26,351 nt of DNA from Amylibacter sp. (GTDB lineage: Bacteria > Pseudomonadota > Alphaproteobacteria > Rhodobacterales > Rhodobacteraceae), in the NCBI GenBank assembly GCA_030625465.1, contig DAOUQS010000003.1:1-26351 (forward strand), in the 5' to 3' direction. Below the pieces are notes generated by a model that saw nothing but the letters and a program-made list of their open reading frames with translations, did no database searches and was not told where the DNA came from. Shown piece by piece: positions 1 through 8,460 of the stretch. The translations under genes and the position numbers were made by a program. How positions within the stretch are numbered: the stretch's first letter is position 1; every line of letters starts with the position of its first letter.

Positions 1-1
1 T

Positions 2-661
2 GCAATTTTGCGCAAAATTTGCCGGATCGGCAGTGCCGCTTTTGATAAAGCCGGTAACCTGTTTCATGCGGGTCTTCCCCTGAATGAAGCCTTTCGCGCC
101 TTTAAAATCGCACTTCTGCAAGAAGGCGCCGAAGATGTACCCTATCTTGTCGGTGCCGTAGGGCAGGGCGGGTACGGCGATGTTATCTCGCCGCCCGGTG
201 ATGCCCCCTTGCGAAATGGTGATATTTTGATGCTGGATACAGGGGCCAGCTTGCAGGGCTATTTCTGTGATTTTGACCGTAATTTTGCAATTGGTCGCGC
301 GGATGATGCCGCCAAACAGGCCTATGAAACCTTGTGGCAGGCAACCCAAACAGGCTTGCAGGCCGCACGGGCAGGGGCCACTTGCGCGGATTTGTTTCAC
401 GCTATGCACAAAACCTTTGGGGGTGGCAGATCAAACGTTGGGCGTTATGGCCACGGGTTGGGCATTCAGTTGACAGAACACCCTTCAATTGCATCTTTTG
501 ACCACACGGTTTTGCAACCGGGCATGGTGATGACGTTGGAGCCAAGCCTGACAATTTCAAAAGGTAAAATGATGGTGCATGAGGAAAATATTTTGATCAC
601 GGATGGCGCGCCTGTCTTGCTGACGAAACGCGCCCCTGCTGAACTGCCGGTAATCATATGA
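2..661 (+). CDS. M24 family metallopeptidase-like hydrolase (3' part, cut by left edge)
   Basis: This is the C-terminal catalytic half of a pita-bread-fold (M24, aminopeptidase P/creatinase) enzyme. The frame is open to the left edge, and a TTG at base 8 is internal rather than a true start. All five usual metal ligands can be placed: Asp in LDTG, Asp in GYFCDFDR, His in GHGLGIQ, Glu in TLEPSL and Glu in VHEENILIT. Family members are soluble di-metal hydrolases cutting Xaa-Pro peptides or small amides; ectoine hydrolase (DoeA/EutD) also belongs here. The stop overlaps the next start by four bases (ATGA), so it is probably coupled to the racemase-like gene. That partner makes an ectoine-type or other small-amide role possible, but substrate cannot be read from the sequence. 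The family call is firm; specificity is inference. Confidence 0.88.
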   Translation, partial: AILRKICRIGSAAFDKAGNLFHAGLPLNEAFRAFKIALLQEGAEDVPYLVGAVGQGGYGDVISPPGDAPLRNGDILMLDTGASLQGYFCDFDRNFAIGRADDAAKQAYETLWQATQTGLQAARAGATCADLFHAMHKTFGGGRSNVGRYGHGLGIQLTEHPSIASFDHTVLQPGMVMTLEPSLTISKGKMMVHEENILITDGAPVLLTKRAPAELPVII

Positions 662-1398
662 AGGTGGCGTTTGAAAGTGACGGCGGCTATGGCGCCAAGT
701 CTGCAATCGGTGTGATTGTCCTGTCCACTGATGAAACGCTGGAGCCGGAGTTGCGCCAAATCACGGCGCAACCGGATGCCAGCATCTACCACAGCCGCAT
801 TCCGTTTGATGCCAATGTGACCCCGGAAACTTTGGCGCGGATGGAAACCGCCTTGCCGGCCTCATTGGGATTATTCCCGACACATACCCGTTTTCGTGCG
901 ATAGGATTTGGCTGCACTTCGGGTGCTACAGTGATCGGGGCCGCCCGTGTGGCGCAGATTGTGCAAGAACAATTCCCGGATACATCCGTAACCGATCCGA
1001 TTTCAGCGGTCATTGCCGCCTGTCATGCGTTGGGGGTAAAACGGTTGGGAATGCTGACGCCATATCGCATGGATGTGTCGGCCGCGATGTGCGATTTATT
1101 AGAGGCCAATGGCATAAAGATCAGTGCGTTTGCGTCCTTTGAAGAAGAGCAAGACCGCAAGGTTGCACGGATTGCGGAAAGTTCGGTTTATCAAGGTATG
1201 ATGCAGGTGGGTGCGGGTGATTGCGATGCGGTGTTTGCATCTTGCACCAACCTGCGCACATTCGGCATCATCAAAGCGGCAGAGGCGGCGTTGGGCAAGC
1301 CGGTGATTTCCAGTAACTCAGCGTTTGGCTGGCATTTGCACCGCTTGGCAGGCATCACCGGGCCCATAGCTGGCCCCGGTCAGTTGTTCAGCCTTTAA
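658..1398 (+). CDS. Asp/Glu racemase superfamily protein (EutA / maleate isomerase-like)
   Basis: The protein has 246 residues, a typical length for the arylmalonate decarboxylase/maleate isomerase branch of the Asp/Glu racemase superfamily. The two-cysteine pattern is intact: Cys86 in GCTSG and Cys196 in SCTNLRT, the positions used for acid-base chemistry at a carbon next to a carboxylate. An N-terminal IGVIVLSTD segment and a central VKRLGMLTPY strand-loop fit the two-lobed fold. The ATG overlaps the stop of the upstream M24 hydrolase by four bases. Ectoine catabolic clusters carry the same combination (EutA racemase-like, EutD M24), so a role with that hydrolase is a reasonable inference. 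No ectoine uptake or EutB/C/E genes are visible, since the window begins here, so no gene symbol is given. The stop overlaps the stop of topA on the other strand. Confidence 0.82.
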   Translation: MKVAFESDGGYGAKSAIGVIVLSTDETLEPELRQITAQPDASIYHSRIPFDANVTPETLARMETALPASLGLFPTHTRFRAIGFGCTSGATVIGAARVAQIVQEQFPDTSVTDPISAVIAACHALGVKRLGMLTPYRMDVSAAMCDLLEANGIKISAFASFEEEQDRKVARIAESSVYQGMMQVGAGDCDAVFASCTNLRTFGIIKAAEAALGKPVISSNSAFGWHLHRLAGITGPIAGPGQLFSL

Positions 1399-4040
1399 CT
1401 GTCCGCTTTTTTTGCTGCCGGTTTTTTCTTGACGGCAGGTTTCTTTTTGGCAGCAGGCTTTTTCTTCGCTGCCGGTTTCTTCTTTGCAGGGGCTTTCTTT
1501 TTCGGTGCCGCTTTGCGCTTGCCTTTGCTGGCCGCTTTGGCGTTCACCAGTTCAACCGCCTGTTCCAGCGTTATATCAGTGGGCTCGATGTCTTTGGGCA
1601 AGGTAGCATTTATCTTGCCCCATTTCACATAAGGGCCGTAACGGCCATCCATCACGTTCAGATCGCCACCTTCATCGGGATGTTCGCCCAGTTCTTTCAG
1701 CGGTGTGGCCGCGGCCCCGCGTCCGGTTTTATTGGCCTTTTCGGTGATCAGTTCAACCGCACGGTTCATGCCGATAATGAACACCTCTTCAGGGTCTTTG
1801 ATATTGGCATAGATTTTCTGGGCGGTTTTTTTGCCCTCTTCCAGCGGCTTTTGCCACATCACATATGGGCCATAACGCCCGATGGCGGCATCAATATAAC
1901 CGCCTTCAGGGTGATCGCCGACCCGGCGCGGCAGCGATAGCAGCAACAATGCGCGTTCCAGATCAACGGCTGACAGGTCGCTGCCTTTGGTGATTGATGC
2001 GCGTGGCGGTTTGGGGGCTTCTTCGGTTGCTTCACCGCGTTGCACGTATGGTCCAAAGCGGCCTGTGCGCAATGTGATAGCTAACCCGTTTTCATCTTTT
2101 CCCAGCTCTTTACCGTCAGGCCCGGCAATATCGCCGCCTTCAACCTCGCCGGTGATAGGGCGTGTGTAGCGGCATTCAGGGTAGTTGGAACAGCCGATAA
2201 AGGCCCCGCCTGATCGTGCGGTGCGCATGGATAAGCGGCCATTTCCGCAGTTTTTACAGATCCGCGGATCAGAGCCGTCTTCGGTTGGCGGAAACAGATG
2301 AGGCTCCAGGAATTCGTTAATTTTTTCCAGCACTTCGGTGATCCGCAAGTCTGCGGTTTCAGCAATTGCAGCAGAAAAATCACGCCAGAAACGGCCCAGA
2401 ACATCTTTGTAGTTTTCGCGGCCACCGGAAATATCATCCAGCTCTTCTTCCAGTCCGGCAGTGAAATCATAGCCGACATATTTGCGGAAATAACTTTCCA
2501 GAAATGCGGTTACAAGACGGCCCTTATCCTCGGGGATCAGGCGTTTGTTTTCCGTGCGCACATATTCGCGGGTCTGGATTGTCGTAACGATTGAGGCATA
2601 GGTTGACGGGCGCCCGATGCCTAGTTCCTCCATGCGTTTAACCAGTGATGCTTCGGTGTAACGCGGCGGCGGCTGGGTGAAATGCTGTTCTGGTGTGACG
2701 GATTTTTTATCGGTCTGATCACCTGAAGTCATTTGTGGTAAACGCTTGTCATTGTCATCGATAACCGCATCATCGCGACCTTCTTCGTAAACCTTTAGAA
2801 AGCCTTCAAAAACAACAACTTGACCTGTTGCACGTAAGCCAACCTGACCATCGTCAGAGGCAATATCAACCGTGGTGCGTTCCATGCGTGCGCTGGACAT
2901 CTGGCTGGCAATTGTGCGTTTCCATATCAGGTCATAAAGCTTGCGTTGATCAGCCTCTAGGCGGGCCAGACTATCGGGCTTGGCAGTCATATCCGTCGGG
3001 CGGATACATTCGTGGGCCTCTTGCGCATTCTTGACTTTGTTTTTGTAAACGCGCGGTTCTTTTGACACAAAATCCGCACCGTAGAAATCTTTGATCGCCG
3101 CGCGCGCGGCGGTCAGGGCTTCGGGGGCCATATCAATGCCGTCGGTCCGCATATATGTGATGTAACCCGCTTCATACAGGCGTTGTGCCACCGACATGGT
3201 TTGGCGTGCGCCAAAGCCAAACTTGCGGCTGGCTTCCTGTTGCAGGGTCGAGGTCATAAACGGGGCCGATGGGTTGCGGATGGCAGGCTTGGCTTCGACC
3301 GATGCAATGGTCAGATCGCGCGAGTTTATGGCTTGTACCGCAAGCTCTGCCGCAGCTGCGTTTTCAATATCGAACTTTTCAAGCTTCTTGCCGGCAAGGG
3401 TGCGTAAGTTGGCTTCAAATGTCTGGCCGCGCGGGGTTGTCAGCACGGCTTTTACCGACCAGTATTCGCGATTTTTGAAAGCTTCGATTTCCATTTCGCG
3501 TTCAACGATCAGGCGTAATGTTACGGATTGCACCCGGCCTGCGGATTTTGCACCGGGCAATTTGCGCCATAGAACCGGCGACAGGTTAAAGCCCACCAGA
3601 TAATCCAGTGCGCGCCGTGCAAGATAGGCCTCGACCAGTTCCATATCCACATCACGCGGATTTTTCATCGCAGTTGTGACCGCGGATTTGGTGATGGCGT
3701 TGAACACAACGCGGCTGACGGGAGTGGATTTATTGATCGCTTTACGCTTGCGCAAAGTTTCTTCCAGATGCCACGAAATTGCTTCACCTTCACGGTCCGG
3801 GTCGGTCGCGAGGATCAGTTCGTTGTCGTCTTTCAGTGCGTCCACAATTGCCTTGATGTGCTTTTTACTGTCGGTCGCAACTTCCCATTTCATGTCAAAA
3901 TCATTGTCGGTATCAACCGAGCCGTTTTTTGGTGGCAAGTCACGCACGTGGCCGTAAGAGGCTAAAACGATGTAATCATCCCCAAGGTATTTATTGATGG
4001 TTTTAGCCTTGGCGGGGGACTCTACGACAACAACTGGCAT
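1395..4040 (-). CDS. topA: DNA topoisomerase I (type IA)
   Basis: The enzyme relaxes negatively supercoiled DNA through a transient 5'-phosphotyrosine break. It has 881 residues. The Toprim domain starts at VVVESPAKAKT (about 3-13) and contains the acidic LATDPDREGE motif (78-86). The nucleophile is Tyr296 in ITYMRTDG. One four-cysteine zinc motif lies at Cys595, Cys598, Cys617 and Cys623. Three C-terminal topoisomerase repeats follow, each with GRxGPYV (about 660, 721 and 799). A Lys/Ala/Pro tail fills residues 836-881, as is common in alphaproteobacteria, and probably contacts DNA. An AGGA ribosome site precedes the ATG by six bases. The gene lies 122 bases downstream of dprA, and its stop overlaps the convergent racemase-like gene. 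Identification is very secure. Confidence 0.98.
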   Translation of the reverse strand: MPVVVVESPAKAKTINKYLGDDYIVLASYGHVRDLPPKNGSVDTDNDFDMKWEVATDSKKHIKAIVDALKDDNELILATDPDREGEAISWHLEETLRKRKAINKSTPVSRVVFNAITKSAVTTAMKNPRDVDMELVEAYLARRALDYLVGFNLSPVLWRKLPGAKSAGRVQSVTLRLIVEREMEIEAFKNREYWSVKAVLTTPRGQTFEANLRTLAGKKLEKFDIENAAAAELAVQAINSRDLTIASVEAKPAIRNPSAPFMTSTLQQEASRKFGFGARQTMSVAQRLYEAGYITYMRTDGIDMAPEALTAARAAIKDFYGADFVSKEPRVYKNKVKNAQEAHECIRPTDMTAKPDSLARLEADQRKLYDLIWKRTIASQMSSARMERTTVDIASDDGQVGLRATGQVVVFEGFLKVYEEGRDDAVIDDNDKRLPQMTSGDQTDKKSVTPEQHFTQPPPRYTEASLVKRMEELGIGRPSTYASIVTTIQTREYVRTENKRLIPEDKGRLVTAFLESYFRKYVGYDFTAGLEEELDDISGGRENYKDVLGRFWRDFSAAIAETADLRITEVLEKINEFLEPHLFPPTEDGSDPRICKNCGNGRLSMRTARSGGAFIGCSNYPECRYTRPITGEVEGGDIAGPDGKELGKDENGLAITLRTGRFGPYVQRGEATEEAPKPPRASITKGSDLSAVDLERALLLLSLPRRVGDHPEGGYIDAAIGRYGPYVMWQKPLEEGKKTAQKIYANIKDPEEVFIIGMNRAVELITEKANKTGRGAAATPLKELGEHPDEGGDLNVMDGRYGPYVKWGKINATLPKDIEPTDITLEQAVELVNAKAASKGKRKAAPKKKAPAKKKPAAKKKPAAKKKPAVKKKPAAKKADS
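1400..1525 (-). repeat. Degenerate tandem repeats encoding the Lys/Ala/Pro tail of TopA
   Basis: This stretch encodes the last part of TopA and consists of imperfect units of roughly 18-21 bases. On the plus strand they read as alternating GCTGCCGG-type and TTTCTTCTTT-type blocks; on the coding strand they give units such as KKKPAAK. The number of units is likely to vary between strains by slippage or recombination. It is a coding repeat, not a separate gene. Confidence 0.75.
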
Positions 4041-4104
4041 TCAATTTCCTTAACGATTCATGGGTGTCCATTCGGCGTAATAGATGTGTTGCCTTGGGGT
4101 GTAT

Positions 4105-4110
4105 TGTCAA
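4105..4110 (-). promoter_or_regulatory. Candidate -35 box upstream of topA
   Basis: The minus strand reads TTGACA, a perfect housekeeping -35 hexamer, about 65 bases before the topA start. No good -10 hexamer lies 16-18 bases downstream: the 17-base spacing gives ACATCT. This is therefore a partial promoter match only. topA could equally be read through from dprA. Confidence 0.25.
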
Positions 4111-4162
4111 TGGGCTGATTTTAAAGGCGGCCTTTTGATCAGGGGATGAGGTAATCTGGCCG

Positions 4163-5278
4163 CTAACTTGCCAGTGCCAGCAAGCCGCCAGGATGGCGTT
4201 CAATGCGGCCTTGCAGTTCCAGATCCATCAGATGTTGTGACACGGTGCGTGCAGGCATACCGCTGTCGCGGATCACAATATCTTCGGTAACAGCGGTGGC
4301 ACTAAGGAGGGTCATAATTCTTGCGTGGGCTTCAGCGGTCGGGATATCCATGACCTTGTTGTGCGCGATGATTTTTGTTTGCGCAGGTTGTTCGGGCAAG
4401 GCAAGTGCGTCAATCACATCTTTGGCGGAACGCACTAATGCCGCCCCGTCGCGGATCAGGAAATTGCATCCGGCCGCACGCCCGTCAAACGGGTGGCCCG
4501 GTACGGCCATAACATCACGCCCTATATCCAAAGCATGACGTGCGGTGATCAGGCTGCCAGAGCGCGCCGCCCCTTCCATCACCACAACCGCTTGCGCGAT
4601 ACCTGCGATAATACGGTTGCGCATGGGAAAATGGCGGGCTTGCGGGATCAGGCCTGCGGGCTGTTCCGACAAAAGGATGCCGTTTTCCGGAATGTCTTGG
4701 TAAAGCTGTTGGTTTTCGCGGGGGTAATAGACATCCAAACCACCAGCCACAACGGCAATGGTGCCCTGTTTCAGCGTCGCTTTGTGGGCGGCCGCATCAA
4801 TGCCGCGTGCCAGTCCAGAGACCACGCTGAAGCCTGCCTCTGCCAGACCTGTCGCCATAATATGGGTCATGCGACGCCCCAGACTTGATGCATTGCGCGC
4901 CCCCACAAGGGCGATAACCGGCTTGGCAAGGCAGGCAATATTGCCCTTGGCCCACAGCAGGGGTGGCGCATCAGAGGTTTCAGCCAAAAGTGCGGGGTAA
5001 TCCGCGGTGCCGAAACATATGGGGCGATAGCCTTTGTGCTGCGCTTCCATAAGTTCGGCTTCGGCGGCATCGAACGGGCAGACCGCATAATTGCGAACGC
5101 CCGCCTGTTTGGCAATCCCGGGAAGTGCATCAATCGCGGCTGTAACCGTACCATGGCTGCGCATCAGGCGGTGAAAAGTGGCGGGGCCCACGCGCCGCGA
5201 TCGGATCAGGCGGATCCAGTTGATATAATCGGTCTGGGTTTGGGGGTGTTGGCTCGGGGGTGGTGTGATTTCTGTCAT
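4163..5278 (-). CDS. dprA: DNA-processing protein DprA (Smf)
   Basis: DprA binds incoming single-stranded DNA and loads RecA during natural transformation; it is also widespread in bacteria not known to be competent. The 371-residue protein has three expected parts. An N-terminal helical region (about 18-60) carries RSRRVGPATFHRL. A central Rossmann-like DprA domain carries VALVGARNAS, SGLARGIDAAAH, GGLDVYYPREN, FPMRNRIIAG and GSLITARHALD. A C-terminal winged helix begins near RIMTLLSA. The ATG at 5278 has an AAGG element eight bases upstream. It precedes topA on the same strand, an order common in alphaproteobacteria, and follows a GNAT gene after 43 bases. The intergenic bases before topA contain only a weak AAAGG/CCTTT hairpin and no convincing terminator. 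Confidence 0.96.
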   Translation of the reverse strand: MTEITPPPSQHPQTQTDYINWIRLIRSRRVGPATFHRLMRSHGTVTAAIDALPGIAKQAGVRNYAVCPFDAAEAELMEAQHKGYRPICFGTADYPALLAETSDAPPLLWAKGNIACLAKPVIALVGARNASSLGRRMTHIMATGLAEAGFSVVSGLARGIDAAAHKATLKQGTIAVVAGGLDVYYPRENQQLYQDIPENGILLSEQPAGLIPQARHFPMRNRIIAGIAQAVVVMEGAARSGSLITARHALDIGRDVMAVPGHPFDGRAAGCNFLIRDGAALVRSAKDVIDALALPEQPAQTKIIAHNKVMDIPTAEAHARIMTLLSATAVTEDIVIRDSGMPARTVSQHLMDLELQGRIERHPGGLLALAS

Positions 5279-5321
5279 ACCACAACCTTGCCAGATCGTT
5301 GTTAACAGATGATTAATCGCT

Positions 5322-5798
5322 TCAAAGCTTTTTCGTCATCACCAGACAGGGCAGGGGATAAGGCTTTGTTAAAGTATCCAGCATGATGGTTTCCATACCT
5401 TTTTTCTGCCACCCCACTTTTTCATAAAATGCGATGGCGCGGGTGTTTTTTGCATTTACATCCAGCTTTGCCGTGCTGTGGCCTGCGGTGCGGATACGTT
5501 CCAGACCATCGGTGATTAGAATGGTGGCGGCCCCTGTGCCCTGGGCTTTGGGGGTGACATAAAGCTGGTAAATCTCGGGGCCTTTGGTGATGCAAAACCC
5601 CAAGGGGGTGCTAGGTGCGCCGACAACACGGATATCGTCGAAATAGTCGGACAGGCGGATTGCGAAGCTTTCCAGTGTGCGGATTGCGGTCAGGGATGCG
5701 GGCACATCGGCCGCGTGTGCAACCTGCCATCCGTCATACCAAAGCCGGGCAAGGGCGGGCAGTTCGGATCGGGTTGCTTTGCGGATGGTGTATTGCAT
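5322..5798 (-). CDS. GNAT family N-acetyltransferase
   Basis: This 158-residue single-domain protein has the GNAT acetyl-CoA fold. Strand beta-4 and the pyrophosphate loop are visible at IYQLYVTPKAQGTGAATIL, where QGTGAA stands for the usual R/QxxGxG/A. Motif B follows as LDVNAKNTRAIAFYEKVGW, with the typical Asn and Tyr. Family members transfer acetyl groups to small amines or protein N-termini; nothing here reveals the substrate. It lies between tldD (110 bases upstream) and dprA (43 bases downstream) on the same strand, so it may be co-transcribed with dprA. An AAGG element precedes the ATG. The fold call is secure and the function unknown. Confidence 0.85.
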   Translation of the reverse strand: MQYTIRKATRSELPALARLWYDGWQVAHAADVPASLTAIRTLESFAIRLSDYFDDIRVVGAPSTPLGFCITKGPEIYQLYVTPKAQGTGAATILITDGLERIRTAGHSTAKLDVNAKNTRAIAFYEKVGWQKKGMETIMLDTLTKPYPLPCLVMTKKL

Positions 5799-5908
5799 TT
5801 GGGGCTGCCTTTGCTGTGTGAAGAGTGATTGATGTGGCTGATAAATACTAAATTAGTTTACTGGTTTAGGTGCCGGAAAAAATATACCTGAAACTGACAT
5901 CTGCGGGA

Positions 5909-7336
5909 TCATATCTTGCTGCCCCCAACCGTCAGCCCACCGATCAACAACGTCGGTTGGCCCACACCCACAGGCACCCATTGGCCTGCCTTGCCGCAGT
6001 TGCCCATGCCGGGATCAAGTTTCATATCATTGCCAATGGCGCGGATGTTTTTAAGTGCAGTAGCACCATCCCCGATCAAGGTAGCCCCTTTGACAGGTGC
6101 GCCGATCTTGCCGTTCATAACGCGGTAGGCCTCGGTGCAGGAAAATACGAACTTGCCGTTGGTAATATCGACCTGCCCGCCGCCAAAGCCCACGGCATAA
6201 ATGCCGTCTTTGATCTGTGCCACAATATCCTCGGGCGGGGTATCACCGCCCAGCATATATGTATTGGTCATACGCGGCATTGGCGTGTGTGCATAACTTT
6301 CACGCCGTCCGTTTCCTGTGGGTTCTACCCCCATCAGGCGCGCGTTTTGGCGGTCTTGCATCAGACCCACCAGAATGCCGTCCTCGATCAGGGTGTTCTT
6401 GCTCGATTGTGTACCCTCATCATCAAAACTGATTGAACCGCGACGATCGGGGATGGTGCCATCGTCCAGCACAGTCACCCCCTTGGCGGCGACCCGCTGT
6501 CCCATCAGCCCTGCAAAAGCCGAGGTTTTTTTGCGGTTGAAGTCGCCCTCCAACCCATGCCCCACCGCCTCATGCAGCAAAATGCCCGGCCAGCCGTTAC
6601 CAAGGGCCACGTCAAACGCGCCGGCAGGTGCAGGTTCGGCCTCTAGATTAACCAGCGCTATGCGCAGGGCCTCTTGTGCGGTGACTTTCCAGTTATCCGC
6701 GCGCATCAGTCCGGACAGACCATGCCGCCCGCCACCGCCTGCGCTGCCGGTTTCGCGGCGGCCATTTTGTTCCACGATAATACTGACGTTCAACCGTGTC
6801 AGCGGGCGACTGTCGCGCACGCGGGTGCCCTCGGGGCGTAAAATCTCGACCTCTTGCAGGGATGCAGTCAGTGAGGCCGAAACCTGTATCACCCGCTTGT
6901 CCAGACTGCGGGCGTAATCGTCGATTTCCTTCAGCGTGTTGATCTTCACTGAAAATTCCGCGTCCGCCATCGGGTCGGCATCGGTATAAAGCCGTTGATT
7001 GGTCGGTGTAGGTGCGTCGGCCCAAGTGCCACCCCCGCTGCCCACAGCCAATCGCGCGGTTTCAGCCGCACGTTTCAATGCGTGAATGCTCATCTCCGTG
7101 GAATGCGCATAGCCTGCGGTTTCCCCACGCACAGCGCGCAGTCCAAAACCTTCCGATGCGTCATAGGACGCTGTCTTTAACTTTCCATCATCATAAACCA
7201 GCGCCTCCGACCGACGGCGTTCCAGGAATAATTCACCGTCATCGGCCCCGTGAACGGCTTCGCGCAGCACCTTAAGCGCTACATTTTCATCAAAAGCGGT
7301 CTCAAACGGGGTAAAAGGTTTGGTTTTACTGGTCAA
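5909..7336 (-). CDS. tldD: Metalloprotease TldD
   Basis: TldD is the zinc-bearing subunit of the TldD/TldE (PmbA) protease, which degrades unfolded short peptides and processes some modified peptides. With the chosen TTG start the protein has 475 residues, close to the usual size (E. coli about 481). The HExxxH zinc motif is HEAVGHGLEGD (His255-His260), and the later metal-ligand Cys400 lies in FSCTEAYR. Conserved stretches include FLERRRSE, DASEGFGLRAV and GWPGILLHE. The TTG at 7336 has an AAGGA Shine-Dalgarno element nine bases upstream. A GTG at 7378 would add 14 unconserved-looking residues with no obvious ribosome site. It is divergent from ctaC. The partner pmbA is not in the window. 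Confidence 0.95.
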   Translation of the reverse strand: MTSKTKPFTPFETAFDENVALKVLREAVHGADDGELFLERRRSEALVYDDGKLKTASYDASEGFGLRAVRGETAGYAHSTEMSIHALKRAAETARLAVGSGGGTWADAPTPTNQRLYTDADPMADAEFSVKINTLKEIDDYARSLDKRVIQVSASLTASLQEVEILRPEGTRVRDSRPLTRLNVSIIVEQNGRRETGSAGGGGRHGLSGLMRADNWKVTAQEALRIALVNLEAEPAPAGAFDVALGNGWPGILLHEAVGHGLEGDFNRKKTSAFAGLMGQRVAAKGVTVLDDGTIPDRRGSISFDDEGTQSSKNTLIEDGILVGLMQDRQNARLMGVEPTGNGRRESYAHTPMPRMTNTYMLGGDTPPEDIVAQIKDGIYAVGFGGGQVDITNGKFVFSCTEAYRVMNGKIGAPVKGATLIGDGATALKNIRAIGNDMKLDPGMGNCGKAGQWVPVGVGQPTLLIGGLTVGGSKI

Positions 7337-7345
7337 AACGGAATG

Positions 7346-7350
7346 TCCTT
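7346..7350 (-). promoter_or_regulatory. Ribosome binding site fixing the tldD TTG start
   Basis: The minus strand reads AAGGA nine bases before the TTG at 7336. This supports TTG over the in-frame GTG at 7378, which lacks such an element. Confidence 0.6.
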
Positions 7351-7389
7351 GATAGGTGTCTACTTTATGAAGTGGCACAATAGTGCAAA

Positions 7390-7418
7390 GTGAAAGCTTG
7401 TCTTGCGAGCGATATTAT
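7390..7418 (+). promoter_or_regulatory. Candidate promoter of the ctaC operon
   Basis: GTGAAA (7390-7395) and TATTAT (7413-7418) are separated by exactly 17 bases in the 139-base-plus divergent region between tldD and ctaC. The -10 box is good and the -35 is partial. The implied transcript would have a leader of roughly 90 bases before the ctaC ATG. This is a by-eye match, not a scored prediction. Confidence 0.35.
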
Positions 7419-7517
7419 GGTTTTTCAGCGCAAGGACACAATAGGGGATTCTGTCGTTTGTTGCGATTTGGGTCTTAAGGGGGGCGTTAAGCCCATAGAG
7501 AAAACGGGAATGAACGT

Positions 7518-8447
7518 ATGTCAGTAGCAAAGATTTTCAATACAATTTCAATGGCTTTGACCGGCCTTATGGTTGCTGGCAGCGTATATGCGCAAGAAGC
7601 TACGGCAGATATGGCGCGTATCGGGAAGCCGTCACAGGATGGCGTGAACTTCCAGACGCCGGGCACAGAACTGGCGCGTGATCAAATATGGGTGGATACA
7701 TTCATCCTTTATATTATTACCGCAATCTCGGTTTTCGTGACAGCATTGCTGATTTACGTGATTTTCCGTTACAATAGCAAAGCCAACCCGAAGCCTTCAA
7801 CATTCACGCATAATTCCGCATTGGAAATTGGCTGGACTTTGGTTCCGATCATTATCCTGATCGCGATTATTCCACCGTCTTTGACATTGCTGTTCAAGCA
7901 GCAGGAAATTCCAACCGCCGACATCACGATCAAGGCTACAGGCAACCAGTGGTACTGGACATATGACTATGTCGATGAAGGTTTTGAGTTTGACAGCTAC
8001 ATGATCGGTAGTCCAGCCACCATGGAAGAGGGCCAAGAAGACAATGCGTACAAAAGAACGCCTGTTGTTATGGCCGCTTTGAAAGCGGCAGGCTACAACG
8101 AAGACGAGTTTCTGCTGGCGACCGACACAGCCGTTGTGGTGCCTGTTAATAAAACCATCGTGATGCAAGTGACAGCCTCTGACGTGATCCATTCATGGGC
8201 CATTCCTGCCTTTGGTGTGAAGCAAGACGGTGTTCCGGGTCGTTTGGCGCAGCTTTGGTTCAAGGCTGAAAAAGAAGGTTTGTACTTCGGCCAGTGTTCA
8301 GAGCTATGCGGCAAAGACCATTCGTACATGCCGATTACCGTGAAGGTGGTTTCCGAAGACGACTATGAGATCTGGCTTGAAGAAGCCCTTTCGGAATATG
8401 CCGACGCAGGTACACCGCGCGCTGTAAAAGTCGCAAGCGCTAACTAA
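7518..8447 (+). CDS. ctaC: Cytochrome c oxidase subunit II (coxB)
   Basis: Subunit II takes electrons from cytochrome c at the dinuclear CuA centre and passes them to subunit I. The 309-residue precursor has an N-terminal signal peptide ending near VYAQ (about residue 26). Two membrane helices follow (about 62-84 and 104-126), then a periplasmic cupredoxin domain. The CuA ligands are complete: His225, Cys260, Glu262, Cys264, His268 and Met271, in DVIHSW and GQCSELCGKDHSYM. The aromatic QWYWTYDY motif (144-151) used for cytochrome c entry is present. An insertion of about 40 residues after FEFDSYM is the kind seen in other Rhodobacterales. It is the first gene of the oxidase cluster; ctaD is not present. 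Confidence 0.98.
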   Translation: MSVAKIFNTISMALTGLMVAGSVYAQEATADMARIGKPSQDGVNFQTPGTELARDQIWVDTFILYIITAISVFVTALLIYVIFRYNSKANPKPSTFTHNSALEIGWTLVPIIILIAIIPPSLTLLFKQQEIPTADITIKATGNQWYWTYDYVDEGFEFDSYMIGSPATMEEGQEDNAYKRTPVVMAALKAAGYNEDEFLLATDTAVVVPVNKTIVMQVTASDVIHSWAIPAFGVKQDGVPGRLAQLWFKAEKEGLYFGQCSELCGKDHSYMPITVKVVSEDDYEIWLEEALSEYADAGTPRAVKVASAN

Positions 8448-8460
8448 TCCAACCCCAGCT

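Noticed and set aside
1400..1525. Short tandem repeats considered as a CRISPR array
   Set aside because: The units are contiguous, with no unique spacers, and lie in the coding frame of topA.
1429..1632. Plus-strand hydrophobic frame (Phe/Ala-rich) that looks like a membrane peptide
   Set aside because: It is the reverse complement of the Lys/Ala repeat tail of TopA; AAG codons read backwards as CTT/TTC give artificial hydrophobicity.
4123..4135. AAAGG-CGG-CCTTT hairpin between dprA and topA as a terminator
   Set aside because: The stem is five base pairs with a three-base loop and only a very short T-run; too weak to call.
5870..6436. Open frame of about 188 codons opposite the 3' end of tldD
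   Set aside because: tldD is unmistakable on the other strand, with its zinc motif and metal-binding Cys; this frame has no family features.
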